From an uncultured Opitutia bacterium (GTDB lineage Bacteria; Verrucomicrobiota; Verrucomicrobiia; Opitutales; Opitutaceae): DNA of 50,787 nt. The translations under genes were made by a program, and so were the position numbers. The stretch is taken from assembly GCA_903877135.1 (NCBI GenBank), contig CAIRCN010000046.1, forward strand, positions 1 to 50,787. The letters are read 5' to 3'. Shown piece by piece: positions 45,001-50,787 of the stretch (positions are counted from its first letter, which is position 1; each line of letters begins with the position of its first letter). The notes under the pieces are model-generated. The model did not search any database. It was not told the origin of the DNA and saw only the letters and a list, made by a program, of their open reading frames with translations.

Positions 45001-48000
45001 AGTGCTGGTCGGCGCTAGAAAACCGTTGGTGTCCGTCGTCAGGCCGGCATGCAACGTCGCGGCCGACATTGCATCGTGGACGACCGATGCAGATTGCACC
45101 GCGGAAGGTGTCGTCACGGTAATGGCGTTGGAAGAAGCACTGGCACCGGCACCATTATAGGCCCGCACCTGGTAATAATAAGTCGTGCTGCTAGTCAGAC
45201 CGGTCACACTGGCAGATAGATTCGAGCCTGCGTCGAGATTCTGATAGCCGCTGACAAAACTGCCAAACGCAGGGTCGGTCGACACGTCGAGCCGGTAGCC
45301 CGTGGCTCCGGTCACGCTGCCCCAGTTCGCCTTGAAGCCGCTGATCATATCATAGGTGGCCGCCGTGGCAGCAGGGCTCACCGGGGGAGTCACAACCGTG
45401 AGTGTCGCAGTAGAACTGGTGGTTGAGCCACCGCCGTTAGTGACTATGACTTGGTAATCACCCGCATCGGATGCTTGCACGCTGGGGAGCGTAAGCGAAG
45501 CCGAAGTCGCACCGGAGATGTTGGCAAACGAACCGCTGACGGGTTTCACCTGCCACTGGTAGGTCAGAGTGCCGCCACCAGTCGCAGCCGAAGTAAGGGT
45601 AACGACTGTGCCAGCGTTGGCTGACTGAGTGGTCGGCTGGGTGGTGATCGTCGGCGCAGCTAGGGCGTTCGTATAGGTCACCTTGAATTGAGTCGTGTCG
45701 AACGAAGTCGCTGCGAGCGTTGTGGAACTGGGCCTGATATCATATGTATCAAATGTGAATCCATTTGGCGTCGTATCGACAAAAGAGACCGTGGCTGTGC
45801 CTGTGCCGTTGAGGTTGCCACCGGCCATCGTAACGGTGACGTCCATAGATGACGGCGTGGTCGCATCACGGGTGAGCGTCATGGTGAACGTGTAGGTGGT
45901 GCCGGACGCATATCCCACATTGCCCGACGTAGCCCCGTTTGCCAGGGCGGTCCAGTTTCCCGATGTCCCCAGTAGCGCACCTGCGGTCGACCCGAGGCCC
46001 CACCGCCGCAACTGAAACGGATTGGCGTTCCCCAGCGTTGCACCCATGTTCATAAACATGGAGTAACCGGCGTAAACTGCCGTCGGCAGGCTCGTATCTG
46101 TTGACACGCGCGTCGCGGCAGGCGATTGAGCCACGGCGATTAAAAAGCCCTGACTGGTGTTGCTGGCATTGACGCCACTTGGCGTGAAAACCCAAGTCAC
46201 CGTCATGCTATCGCCAGGATTTGTCAGGGTGACCGGTGTCGCCGCCGGGGTGAAATAAGTATAAAAGGACTGCGAGCTGGATCCTAGCGTCGCGACCAAA
46301 TGCCCGGTGGTCGCAACCAGCGTTGAGCCAGTGCCTACATTGAACCACGCCGATTCCAAATTCCCATCACTGTCAATATCCGTGCCGACGACGCCGTTAT
46401 TCTCGGCGTAAACCGGCGCCGCCGGATCAGTGCGCGTGCCATCCTGCCACGTATCATTCACGAGGGTATTGGTCAATGCGGCCTGAAGGCCAGATGTGCC
46501 GCAGAACAGCGCGACAACGACGACGAAATTCAGGAGAGCGGACTTGCTCATGGAGAAACGGGCCGGGCCGGGCCGCCGGGTGAGCCAGCGCGCTGCAACG
46601 AGGAGAACGAGTGCGAAGTAGAACCAGCCACCCGGGGCACCGCCGCCGCCGCTGGGCAATCCGACGGCGGACGCGTAGGTGGAGTTGACGACCAAACCGG
46701 CGCGGTTGCTCGTCACGCTGCCGAGCGCATTGGTGGCGGTCACAGTGTAATCGCCGGCATTCGCCGCGGAGACTGCCGAGAGGCTCAGCGTATTACTGGT
46801 GGCACCGACGATCTGAGAGCCGTTGAGCGACCACTGGTAGGTGGGCGCCGGACGGCCAGTGGCCTGCACCGTAAACTGCGCGCTGCCACCGGTCGCAACC
46901 GACTGGCTTTGGGGTTGGGTGGTTATGACCGGAGCATTGGGCAGGCCACCGAGGCGCAGGGTGCTGTTGTTGGTATCGGCAATGAAAAGATCGCCCGCCG
47001 AGTTTACAGCGATGCCGGTCGGATAATTGAAGCGGGCGACGGAGCCAATGCCATCCGTGCTACCCGTAGTGCCGGGCAAGCCAGCGATGGTGGAGACCAC
47101 GCCTGCCGCCGACACGATCTTGCGGATGGCATGATTGTCCGTGTCGACCACATAAACATTGAACAAGCCGTCGACGTCGAGTGCCGACGGTTGATTGAAT
47201 CTAGCGGCGCTGCCGACACCATCAGCCGCACCGGTGCTGCCCACCAATCCGGCAAGAGTGGTGACCACGCCGGCAGAAGTAATTGAGCGAATGGTGCCGT
47301 TGTCCGTGTCGGCCACGTAAAGATTGCCGTTCTTATCCACCGCGACATCGGAGGGAGCAAAGAATCGGGCGGCGCTGCCTGTGCCGTCGGCGCTCCCGGG
47401 CTGGCGGGCGAGACCCGCCAATGTGCTCACCGTCGCGGAGGAGATGACGATCTTGCGGATGGTGTTGTTATTGGTGTCGGCGAGATAGAGATTGGCCCCG
47501 GTGGCGTCGAGGGAGAGACCCTGCGGCCAGAAGAAACGGGCCACGTTGCCCACGCCATCGGCGCTGCCGGTCGCGCCGGCAGAACCAGCGAGCGTGGTGA
47601 CAACACCAGCAGATGTGACTTTGCGGATCGTGTGGTTGAGGGTGTCGGCGACATAGACGTTACCCGCGCTGTCCACGGCAATGCCCGAGGGAGAGTTAAA
47701 CGTCGCCGCCGTGCCCGTGCCGTCCAGACTGCCTGATATGCCGGACTTGCCGGCCAAGGTCGTGACCACACCGGCGGCAGTCACCTTTCTAATGGTATGG
47801 TTGCCGGTATCGGCCACATAGGCATTACCGGAGCTGTCAGCCGCGACGGCGGCGAGATGATTGAACCGCGCTGAGGTGCCGGTGGCATCAGTGCTGCCAA
47901 CCGTGCCAGCCAAACCGGCGACGGTGCTGATCGTCAGCGGCTCGCTGACGCTGGGGACCGCATTCAGGACGAGCGAGAAAGCCTGCGATGCATCGGGAGC

Positions 48001-50262
48001 TTTGTCGTTTTTGGCTGCGAGCGTGATGGCAATCTGGGTGCCCGCGGTGCCGGCGGGTGGCGTGCCGCTCAGCACACCACTTACTGCATCCAATGCGGCC
48101 CAAGTCGGCAGGCCCGTGGCGCTGAATGTCGGCGGCGGCGCCCCCGTGGCCGTGGCCGTGAAACTGCCCGCGACACCAACAGTGAAAACGGTAGTATTGG
48201 CACTGGTGATGATCGGCGCCACGGGTGTCTGCACCCGCAGGGCGATGACATTGGAGTTTCCACTGGTGCCGGTGCTGTTGTAGGCGCGCACCCGGTAGTA
48301 ATAATTGGTGTCGATCGCCAAGCCCCATACATTCGTGCTCAGAGTGGAGCCGACATCCAAATTCGTATAGCCGGTCACAAAATTGCTGAACGCGGCATCC
48401 GTAGCGACATCAAGCTGGTAGCCGGTGGCGTTGGCCGACCGGGTCCACAGGGCTGTAAAACCGTTCTCGTTGATGTTACGTGCGCTCAGCGCCGCCGGAG
48501 CGAGCGGTGTCGGCGCTGCGTTGACGGTCAGGACCGCTGTCGCCGAGGTGATAGTCGCAGCGAAATTTCCCACCGAGAGGGTGTAGTTGCCGGCATCGGT
48601 CAGCCGCGCACTGGGCAGACTGAGCGTGCCCGTGGTGCTGCCGGTGATCCGGCCATCATCAGCGAGATTCACCCCGTTCTTCATCCACTGGTAGACGAAC
48701 GGTGACGGTCCGCTCACCGTGGCAGTGAGTGTGACATCCGCACCTTCATAAACGGTCTGGCTCGACGGTTGGGCGACAAACGCCGGCGGCGTGGACGGAT
48801 AGATCGTAAGCGTAGCAGAGTTGCTGGTGACAGTGCCATAACTGTTGGTGATCACCACCGTGTAGACGCCTGCGTCGCTGAGTTGACTGGTCGTGATCAC
48901 GAGTGAAGCGGTCGCGGTGCCGGAGAATTCGCCGGTATCGGTCAGCGCAACTCCGTCTTTCTTCCATTGGTAGACCATCGTTGGTGCGCCTCTTGCCACC
49001 ACACTCAGGGTAACGCTTTGTTTTTCGAAGATGGTCTTGTCCACCGGTTGAGTAGTGATCTCTGGCACGGTCAATACGGTCAGAGTCGCCACCGAGCTCG
49101 TGACGCTTCCGACGGCGTTGGTCGCAATGACAGTATAATTGCCCGCATCGGCCAGTTGCACGCTGGTGAGCGTCAGTGTGGCGGCGGTCGCGCCGGAAAT
49201 TGCCACGCCGCCTTTCAGCCATTGATAGGCGGGCGCAGGCGCACCGGATGCAGCAGCGGTAAAGGTAACGTCGGTGCCGGCCGCTGCCACCTGCGAGGTG
49301 GGTTGCGTCGTAATCGTTGGCGCAACTGAGGTCTTGGTGACCAGGAAATCCGTCACGGCCAGCGCTGCGTTGTAGGTGGTCAGAATCATGAACGTATCGA
49401 AGCCAACGTAGGGCAAAGTGGAGGTCTCCGTTAGCGAATATGACATCACCGTCGTGGCACCGTTTTGCACAGTGTAGGACAGCGTCATGTTGGTGGCCGA
49501 AACTGCTGTCACCGACAACGTGGCGACATAGATCGTGCCGTCGTTAGTGATGGCACCTACGGCACCACCACCGTAACCGGGCAGGAGCTGGCTGAGGGTG
49601 GTGTTGGCGGCGACATCGCTCGAAGTCGGCCCGAGCCACTGCTGGCTCTTGCCTTGGCCACCATCACGCCGCCAAAACGACAGCGAATTGGTTGATGCGG
49701 TCGGCGACGCCGTGGTGTCGACCAAGTATCCGGAATATCCGCGCGGAGTGTTGCCACCTGCCGTCAGGCTAAAATTATCGGCAATGAGGCGGGCGCCCGG
49801 AAGCGGTTCTCCTGAGGGGCGTGGGCTAGCACTGGCACCATCGTTCGTCGGACCGCCGTTGCCGCCGCTGTTGAGGAACCCCATGCGAAAATCGCCAGAA
49901 CTCGATGCACCCGTGCCACCGGCAAACTTGAACGTCACCGTCGCGGTGAGGGTCTCCCCTACGGCCAGGGAGGCCAAGGTGGTAGAGGGTTCGAAATAGG
50001 CCAGCAGGCCGCGATTGCCTGCAGCCAAACCGATGGACGTGTTAGACGTATACGTAACAGCAGCTCCACCGCCAAACCAGACCGCTTGCGTGCCGGTCGG
50101 TGCGCGATAGCTGTTGGCGTCGAGCGCGAGACCGGTGTTCACGGCTGTCGCCGAGAACGTGTCGTGGAGGATCGTCGTAGTCACATTCGCGGCCGGAAGC
50201 GGGGAGACGCCGCGGAGCAACGCGAAAGTGAAAACGAGGTTAAGCAGCTTGGATTTGCTCAT
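35503..50262 (-). CDS. Giant open frame: two secreted Ig/NHL modules (one with GH28) plus a TonB-dependent receptor, without internal stops
   Basis: One frame of about 4,919 codons runs from the ATG at 50262 to the TAG at 35503; it remains open upstream to 50397, but the signal peptide (MSKSKLLN...) begins at 50262. It holds three successive units, each starting with a signal peptide: A (50262-46552), B (46551-39013) and C (39012-35503). A and B each end in a Gly-rich, hydrophobic, basic tail. Read as one protein it would cross the inner membrane repeatedly and need cutting at the two tails and three signal peptides. Read as an operon it lacks two stop codons: at both junctions the internal start reads ATGA, so one base gained or lost would create an overlapping stop like those elsewhere in this locus. 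No Shine-Dalgarno precedes any of the three ATGs. Confidence 0.75.
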   Translation of the reverse strand: MSKSKLLNLVFTFALLRGVSPLPAANVTTTILHDTFSATAVNTGLALDANSYRAPTGTQAVWFGGGAAVTYTSNTSIGLAAGNRGLLAYFEPSTTLASLAVGETLTATVTFKFAGGTGASSSGDFRMGFLNSGGNGGPTNDGASASPRPSGEPLPGARLIADNFSLTAGGNTPRGYSGYLVDTTASPTASTNSLSFWRRDGGQGKSQQWLGPTSSDVAANTTLSQLLPGYGGGAVGAITNDGTIYVATLSVTAVSATNMTLSYTVQNGATTVMSYSLTETSTLPYVGFDTFMILTTYNAALAVTDFLVTKTSVAPTITTQPTSQVAAAGTDVTFTAAASGAPAPAYQWLKGGVAISGATAATLTLTSVQLADAGNYTVIATNAVGSVTSSVATLTVLTVPEITTQPVDKTIFEKQSVTLSVVARGAPTMVYQWKKDGVALTDTGEFSGTATASLVITTSQLSDAGVYTVVITNSYGTVTSNSATLTIYPSTPPAFVAQPSSQTVYEGADVTLTATVSGPSPFVYQWMKNGVNLADDGRITGSTTGTLSLPSARLTDAGNYTLSVGNFAATITSATAVLTVNAAPTPLAPAALSARNINENGFTALWTRSANATGYQLDVATDAAFSNFVTGYTNLDVGSTLSTNVWGLAIDTNYYYRVRAYNSTGTSGNSNVIALRVQTPVAPIITSANTTVFTVGVAGSFTATATGAPPPTFSATGLPTWAALDAVSGVLSGTPPAGTAGTQIAITLAAKNDKAPDASQAFSLVLNAVPSVSEPLTISTVAGLAGTVGSTDATGTSARFNHLAAVAADSSGNAYVADTGNHTIRKVTAAGVVTTLAGKSGISGSLDGTGTAATFNSPSGIAVDSAGNVYVADTLNHTIRKVTSAGVVTTLAGSAGATGSADGVGNVARFFWPQGLSLDATGANLYLADTNNNTIRKIVISSATVSTLAGLARQPGSADGTGSAARFFAPSDVAVDKNGNLYVADTDNGTIRSITSAGVVTTLAGLVGSTGAADGVGSAARFNQPSALDVDGLFNVYVVDTDNHAIRKIVSAAGVVSTIAGLPGTTGSTDGIGSVARFNYPTGIAVNSAGDLFIADTNNSTLRLGGLPNAPVITTQPQSQSVATGGSAQFTVQATGRPAPTYQWSLNGSQIVGATSNTLSLSAVSAANAGDYTVTATNALGSVTSNRAGLVVNSTYASAVGLPSGGGGAPGGWFYFALVLLVAARWLTRRPGPARFSMSKSALLNFVVVVALFCGTSGLQAALTNTLVNDTWQDGTRTDPAAPVYAENNGVVGTDIDSDGNLESAWFNVGTGSTLVATTGHLVATLGSSSQSFYTYFTPAATPVTLTNPGDSMTVTWVFTPSGVNASNTSQGFLIAVAQSPAATRVSTDTSLPTAVYAGYSMFMNMGATLGNANPFQLRRWGLGSTAGALLGTSGNWTALANGATSGNVGYASGTTYTFTMTLTRDATTPSSMDVTVTMAGGNLNGTGTATVSFVDTTPNGFTFDTYDIRPSSTTLAATSFDTTQFKVTYTNALAAPTITTQPTTQSANAGTVVTLTSAATGGGTLTYQWQVKPVSGSFANISGATSASLTLPSVQASDAGDYQVIVTNGGGSTTSSTATLTVVTPPVSPAATAATYDMISGFKANWGSVTGATGYRLDVSTDPAFGSFVSGYQNLDAGSNLSASVTGLTSSTTYYYQVRAYNGAGASASSNAITVTTPSAVQSASVVHDAMSAATLHAGLTTDTNGFLAPTSTQAVWASFGTGTIAYTQNTSLGVSAGTNRGLITYFMPSTVSPYYTSLAVGETLSATVQMTLTGGTQTATAGNFRLGLLNSGGNGAATNNTAISARYAPGTSNSLTGTPTGNTARAYSGYIVDTNAWGSSSNNTLSFWQRTGSASATGGSTQILGPNTADLTTIVPSATFGQIGSTGGGTAAAMVNDGITVYTLNLSITYVSATQVNLSYSVKNGSTTLMSYSVSQTTGTLITSFDSLMIYSATGAAVAVKDLNIVKNTPVTAPAMTAQPSTQTVTVGNNATFTAAASGTTPLSYQWQKKPVGGSFADISGATSASLALTSVQASDAGDYQVVVSNIGGNVTSSTATLTVQAVTPPPAAPTATAASSVTAGGFTANWGSVTGATGYRLDVSTSNTFGSFATGYQDLDVGANLSATVNGLTDNTSYYYRARAVNVGGASPSSNVITATTPAAPPVITTQPANLTVTYGGNATFTVAATSSTTLSYQWQRNNADITGATSASYTLNSVQVADNSAVYKVKVTNSVGTVTSSTATLTVTIPVPTITVQPQSQSALTGTQVSFSVLATGVGPFTYQWNKAGTAITGATGQSLQLVGLAAADAASYTVTVSNVTGPTTSSAATLTLVAPAVTLPTQPTIPAGVFKITDYGAVGDGTTDNTTAIQTAISAAQTAGGGTVEIPAATGSYLSGPLTLGSNLNLQIDGGATLRALPYGTYPNSATSPANFITFASSATNVAVTGTGTIEGDGTAWWNAYNNNTISNRPRLIQFTKATNVYLGGVTLQNSPQFHIAMSGSGGTPNTNVTAYGLTITAPSTSPNTDGFDPTAVNVLVQSCTIAVGDDNIAIKAQNGNCGNMTVSGCTFGVGHGVSVGGQTNLGLDGLTVTNCTFTGTTSGIRLKADATQGGTVQNLTYSTLTMTNVAYPIVFYSYYNDVGTPGATSGSNQITPAKVNAWNATPPDSLSSSTLSIWKNITISNLTATGATGYSTIWGLPLASALISNVTLNNVSISGGSGLEIYNATGVQFTGTTSVGTLTTANALAITSQPQSVTVNPGDKVSFAVTTAGASGVSSTAPTYQWKLNGTAVTNGTMPNGSVISGATTATLTLTAARSANAGSYTCTVSNSLDGYNTTTSAIAAGSLPVSATSSAAALTVNGVGTAPAITTQPATQPVNLGNTATLSVVVTSSTPLYYQWSKGGTALTDGGRISGSTTATLTITGAQTSDAADYTVVIVNDGGTTTSAVATLSVIVPPAITTQPISNQAVFEGTTITYSITATGTTPLIYQWMKGGSAMTDGNEVSGSATATLTLTGVLVADSGTYTVSVSNPAGTATSTSANLLVSPVPAPPLAPVANAATNITSAHFTASWSATAKTTGYLLDLSTDSAFGSFLSGYQGLDVGNTLSRNIAGLSQTTNYYYRVRAYNDVGPSPNSATISVTTSQLTVAPVITSANGTTFTLGLVSTFTVTATGIPAPTYTATGLPSWATLDPNSGVLTGTAPTGTAGGQFLLMITAQNGAAPNATQPFTLTVQTAPAVATPMTISTIAGLALTRGSTDATGSAARFNYPLAVAVDSAGNVYVADTNNNTIRLVAAGGVVTTFAGTAGSSGTTNGTGAAARFNAPSGITIDSAGNLYVADTLNHTIRKITIAGAVTTIAGQAGASGSADGVGTAARFFGPQGIAFDATGSRLYVADSNNNTIRKIDLLTNTVSTLAGLAGQSGNIDGTGSAARFNGPSDVAVDKNGNIYVADTDNNAIRSISSTGAVKTLAGLAGSIGAADGTGSAARFNQPTALVVDSAYNVYVLDTNNHTIRKITSAAGVVTTVAGLAGTAGSADGAGATARFNYPSGITQALTGEFYIADSTNHILRQGVFPNAPVIQTQPQSQSVTAGATVQFFVTATGQPAPTYQWNFNGAAISGATSNTLTLSNVQTANAGKYTAVATNAQGSVTSNEATLAVSGPPATGGVSSGGGGGGAPSEWFYLALGLVALARWIASHRAAQTPCTSNTSMTTQPSSQSLGRLILLPICLASLAVSLSFAQPAPTPSSVAPATPPKAAVVKTGPEANMADEVVTLSPFEVVSDTKGYFSSNTMSGTRLNTKIEDLASSISVITKEQMTDFAMLDINDIFLYTGNTEGTGTYTDMTIDRNGQATDNSQGNPTGANRVRGIAAANISYGNFEMMGRTPIDPLIIDGVEVSRGPNANVFGLGNPSGTVNQVPISANLSRSKYTTQLRGDSYDGWRMTFDLNQVALKNKLAFRVNGATQHDGFVRKPSGFNTKRLDAMIKYRPFKYTTLSASYLRYYGVGNRPNNTTPRDYVSAWLGAGRPGWDPVTQLITLNGVSYGANASSSPTGLLAGSTIPIPDTILPSYFSRAGGAFQRSNIFIDQTGITYWTAPTANTANSPAANAGTVRLMGPSSSTLYTSTVPGRFDSQPLFNTTPTVSSQELYDWSKINLSSIDQFGDKTDTYLVQLDQIFFNTPRQRLAGMASIFREDAERYRRTPASNSGVSGQTGQLFVDVNLRNLDGTPNPNFGRPYLGILEPRTMLQPARWDTYRAQLAYSLDLTQEKGWLKWLGLHQMSVYSDYKYRINRQYSYRDVMTTDTAWSAVGVGGIVPNYARANQSNVIGGPQAGPNIMRGFFRYYVGDNKGSNVDYAPAAFSYGSYPFVWGNTGNWHYDPITLGQLPTTDSTGGTANLKQIIKTPGAVIQSHFLNDSIVTTFGVRKDLVYSKNGQTPQQMLNNNTAFDYSVIDHWQPDWRVSSGRTQTAGVVVRAFRDMDFVSRMQSDTGVKGFFGDVLRGMAFTYNQSDNFIPAPPAVDLYLNQLPNTTGKGKDYGFWLNLFDGKLVIRVNRYTNTQFNARDGDANTIAQRVLRHDIDGGQSDGFKLYTQATNWVTAMNPAWTTAQVQAEVFSEIKLDPARYNALVTNYQNGTLAATNDVTGRGTEIEINYNPTKFWTIACNANDTQAINTNVSPAIQKYIDERMPLWTTIQDPRFASLPAGDPNRLWWTNTTYGGSQTAASNYLSFVDAPYSVIRETLGKSQPAVRRYGFKLSTNLQLAGVTDNHVARNFSVGGAVRWEDKGAIGYFGKNWQQLLAANQPITSLDANNPVYDSGHFYFDAFIGYRIKFFDKVSATIRFNVKNIQESGGIKPIRAFPDGTPSAYRIVDPRQFIITTTFDL
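39013..46551 (-). other. Module B of the giant frame: multi-Ig, Fn3, GH28 and NHL secreted protein with sorting tail
   Basis: About 2,513 residues from the in-frame ATG at 46551 (MSKSALLN signal peptide). In order: a beta-rich N-terminal domain of about 270 residues with no recognised family; Ig and Fn3; a second beta-rich domain related to the N-terminus of module A; Ig, Fn3, Ig, Ig; a GH28 beta-helix (about 43,098-41,900, with NTDG, GDD, GHG and RLK); three Ig domains; Fn3; a He_PIG-like domain; six NHL repeats (about 40,430-39,430); Ig; then SSGGGGGGAPSEW, a membrane helix and ARWIASHR. It is a probable surface-displayed polygalacturonase on a long stalk. Confidence 0.8.
39070..41275 (-). 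repeat. Long repeat, copy in module B (Ig-Fn3-PIG-NHL6-Ig-tail)
   Basis: These roughly 2.2 kb encode the same domain order as 46,580-48,785, with the same length and closely similar protein sequence over about 735 residues, sorting tail included. Boundaries are approximate and were judged from protein similarity. Confidence 0.7.
46552..50262 (-). other. Module A of the giant frame: Ig, Fn3 and NHL secreted protein with sorting tail
   Basis: About 1,237 residues. After the signal peptide (to about residue 25, SPLPAA) come a beta-rich domain of about 290 residues with no recognised family, three Ig domains, Fn3, a He_PIG-like domain, six NHL repeats (about 47,945-46,950, each with a VYVADTxNHTIRK-type core), one Ig domain, then PSGGGGAPGGW, a membrane helix and ARWLTRR. 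There is no catalytic domain, so it is likely a binding or scaffold partner of module B, whose C-terminal third it closely resembles. Confidence 0.8.
46580..48785 (-). repeat. Long repeat, copy in module A (Ig-Fn3-PIG-NHL6-Ig-tail)
   Basis: This is the partner of the repeat at 39,070-41,275. Equal length and unbroken domain order point to duplication of a whole gene end rather than independent assembly. The copies are direct repeats about 7.5 kb apart, so recombination between them could delete or fuse modules. Confidence 0.7.
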
Positions 50263-50787
50263 GATAGGTTGGGCTCTGAAGGGGCAGTTACCGCGAATAT
50301 TTGCGACCCGCGGGTCAAATGAAGGCCTGAATTGATCGTGTGGTTTCGACCGGATGGGGTTGACGAACGAGGGTAGGAACGCCGGATCGGGGCACATGGC
50401 GGAGCGGGAAACCAGCCTATTTCTCGGAGGGAAAACAGGATGTCTGCAGCGATTGGGATAAGAGTTGGCGGAGGGTAGGACAATTTCTCATCCCCGGATC
50501 GAATTGAGCCGGGGAGCGGGGGAAGGCACAGGCAAGGATCAATATGAGCGAAGGAGCACGTCTCGTCGTTCACAAGAGGCTCAACGCGCACATCGTTGAC
50601 TAAAAATCGGGAAAACTCGCCTGCTGACCCTGTGCGCTATCTTTTTATGGGGTATGCAGTTGACTGACACTGCCGAAGGTTGCGGGGCAATTGTCGTAGT
50701 TTCATATCCCATGCGAGCAATAGGCCATCCTTAGCGCACGCAACTCTCAAGACCGCACAACCCTCCACGAACCCCCGCGATCCGGGC
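50263..50787. other. Region upstream of the giant frame, no supported gene
   Basis: The frame of module A stays open to 50,397 but without secretory character. The remaining 390 bp contain only short frames on both strands. The promoter of the giant frame should lie here, reading leftwards, but I see no convincing -35/-10 pair or operator. The sequence from about 50,600 is AT-richer than the genes. The window ends before the next gene. Confidence 0.5.

Noticed and set aside
50263-50397. Upstream extension of the giant frame by 45 codons
   Set aside because: It adds a Pro/Arg-rich segment before a typical signal peptide; export would be better served by the start at 50262.
1-50787. Insertion sequences, prophage, tRNA or rRNA genes
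   Set aside because: No transposase, integrase, terminal inverted repeats or RNA-gene sequence was recognised on either strand.

Overview
The window is a high-GC segment from a Gram-negative bacterium, most likely a verrucomicrobium of the Opitutales/Opitutaceae. That assignment is inferred from three things: TonB-dependent receptors without SusD partners, one of them with the EVVTLSPFEV entry motif I associate with that group; large secreted Ig/NHL proteins; and operons with few Shine-Dalgarno sites but many 4-bp ATGA/GTGA start-stop overlaps. Nearly the whole window is a locus for pectin (homogalacturonan/rhamnogalacturonan) breakdown and uronate catabolism.

Layout. Positions 1-3.6 kb hold unrelated genes on the minus strand: a cut-off P-type H+-ATPase, a phosphatidylserine decarboxylase-like protein, a broken response-regulator receiver, and a secreted protein of unknown function. 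From 25,974 leftwards to 3,658 runs one long, tightly packed minus-strand gene set: TonB receptor, kduI, kduD, DUF4861 protein, GH105-GH28 fusion, hexuronate MFS transporter, PL10 pectate lyase, CE8-CE12 fusion esterase, alpha/beta esterase, GH28, second MFS transporter, GH43, SDR oxidoreductase, UxaE-like epimerase and uxaC. An IclR-type regulator is divergent from it (26.1 kb), and a XylR-like AraC regulator converges on the IclR gene. Divergent from XylR is a plus-strand set: a 2-hydroxyacid dehydrogenase, gnd, an Ldh2-family dehydrogenase, kdgK and a rhombosortase-like intramembrane protease. From 33.7 kb to 50.3 kb on the minus strand lie a GH28 polygalacturonase and one continuous open frame of about 4,919 codons.

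How it works together (inference from families). CE8 and CE12 strip methyl and acetyl groups, PL10 and the GH28 enzymes cut the backbone, and GH105 and GH43 trim the oligomers. TonB receptors and two MFS transporters take up the products. Unsaturated uronate goes through KduI and KduD to 2-keto-3-deoxygluconate (KDG), and KdgK phosphorylates it. Galacturonate goes through UxaC, a UxaE-like epimerase and an SDR of the fructuronate-reductase type towards mannonate. Mannonate dehydratase (UxuA) and KDPG aldolase (Eda) are not in the window.

The most unusual feature is the giant frame at 35,503-50,262. It joins three complete secreted-protein modules with no stop codon between them. Each module has its own signal peptide. 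The first two each end in a Gly-rich/transmembrane/basic tail of the kind processed by rhombosortase, and a rhombosortase-like gene lies about 1.8 kb from the frame's 3' end. Either this is a processed polyprotein or small errors have fused a three-gene operon; both readings are given below.
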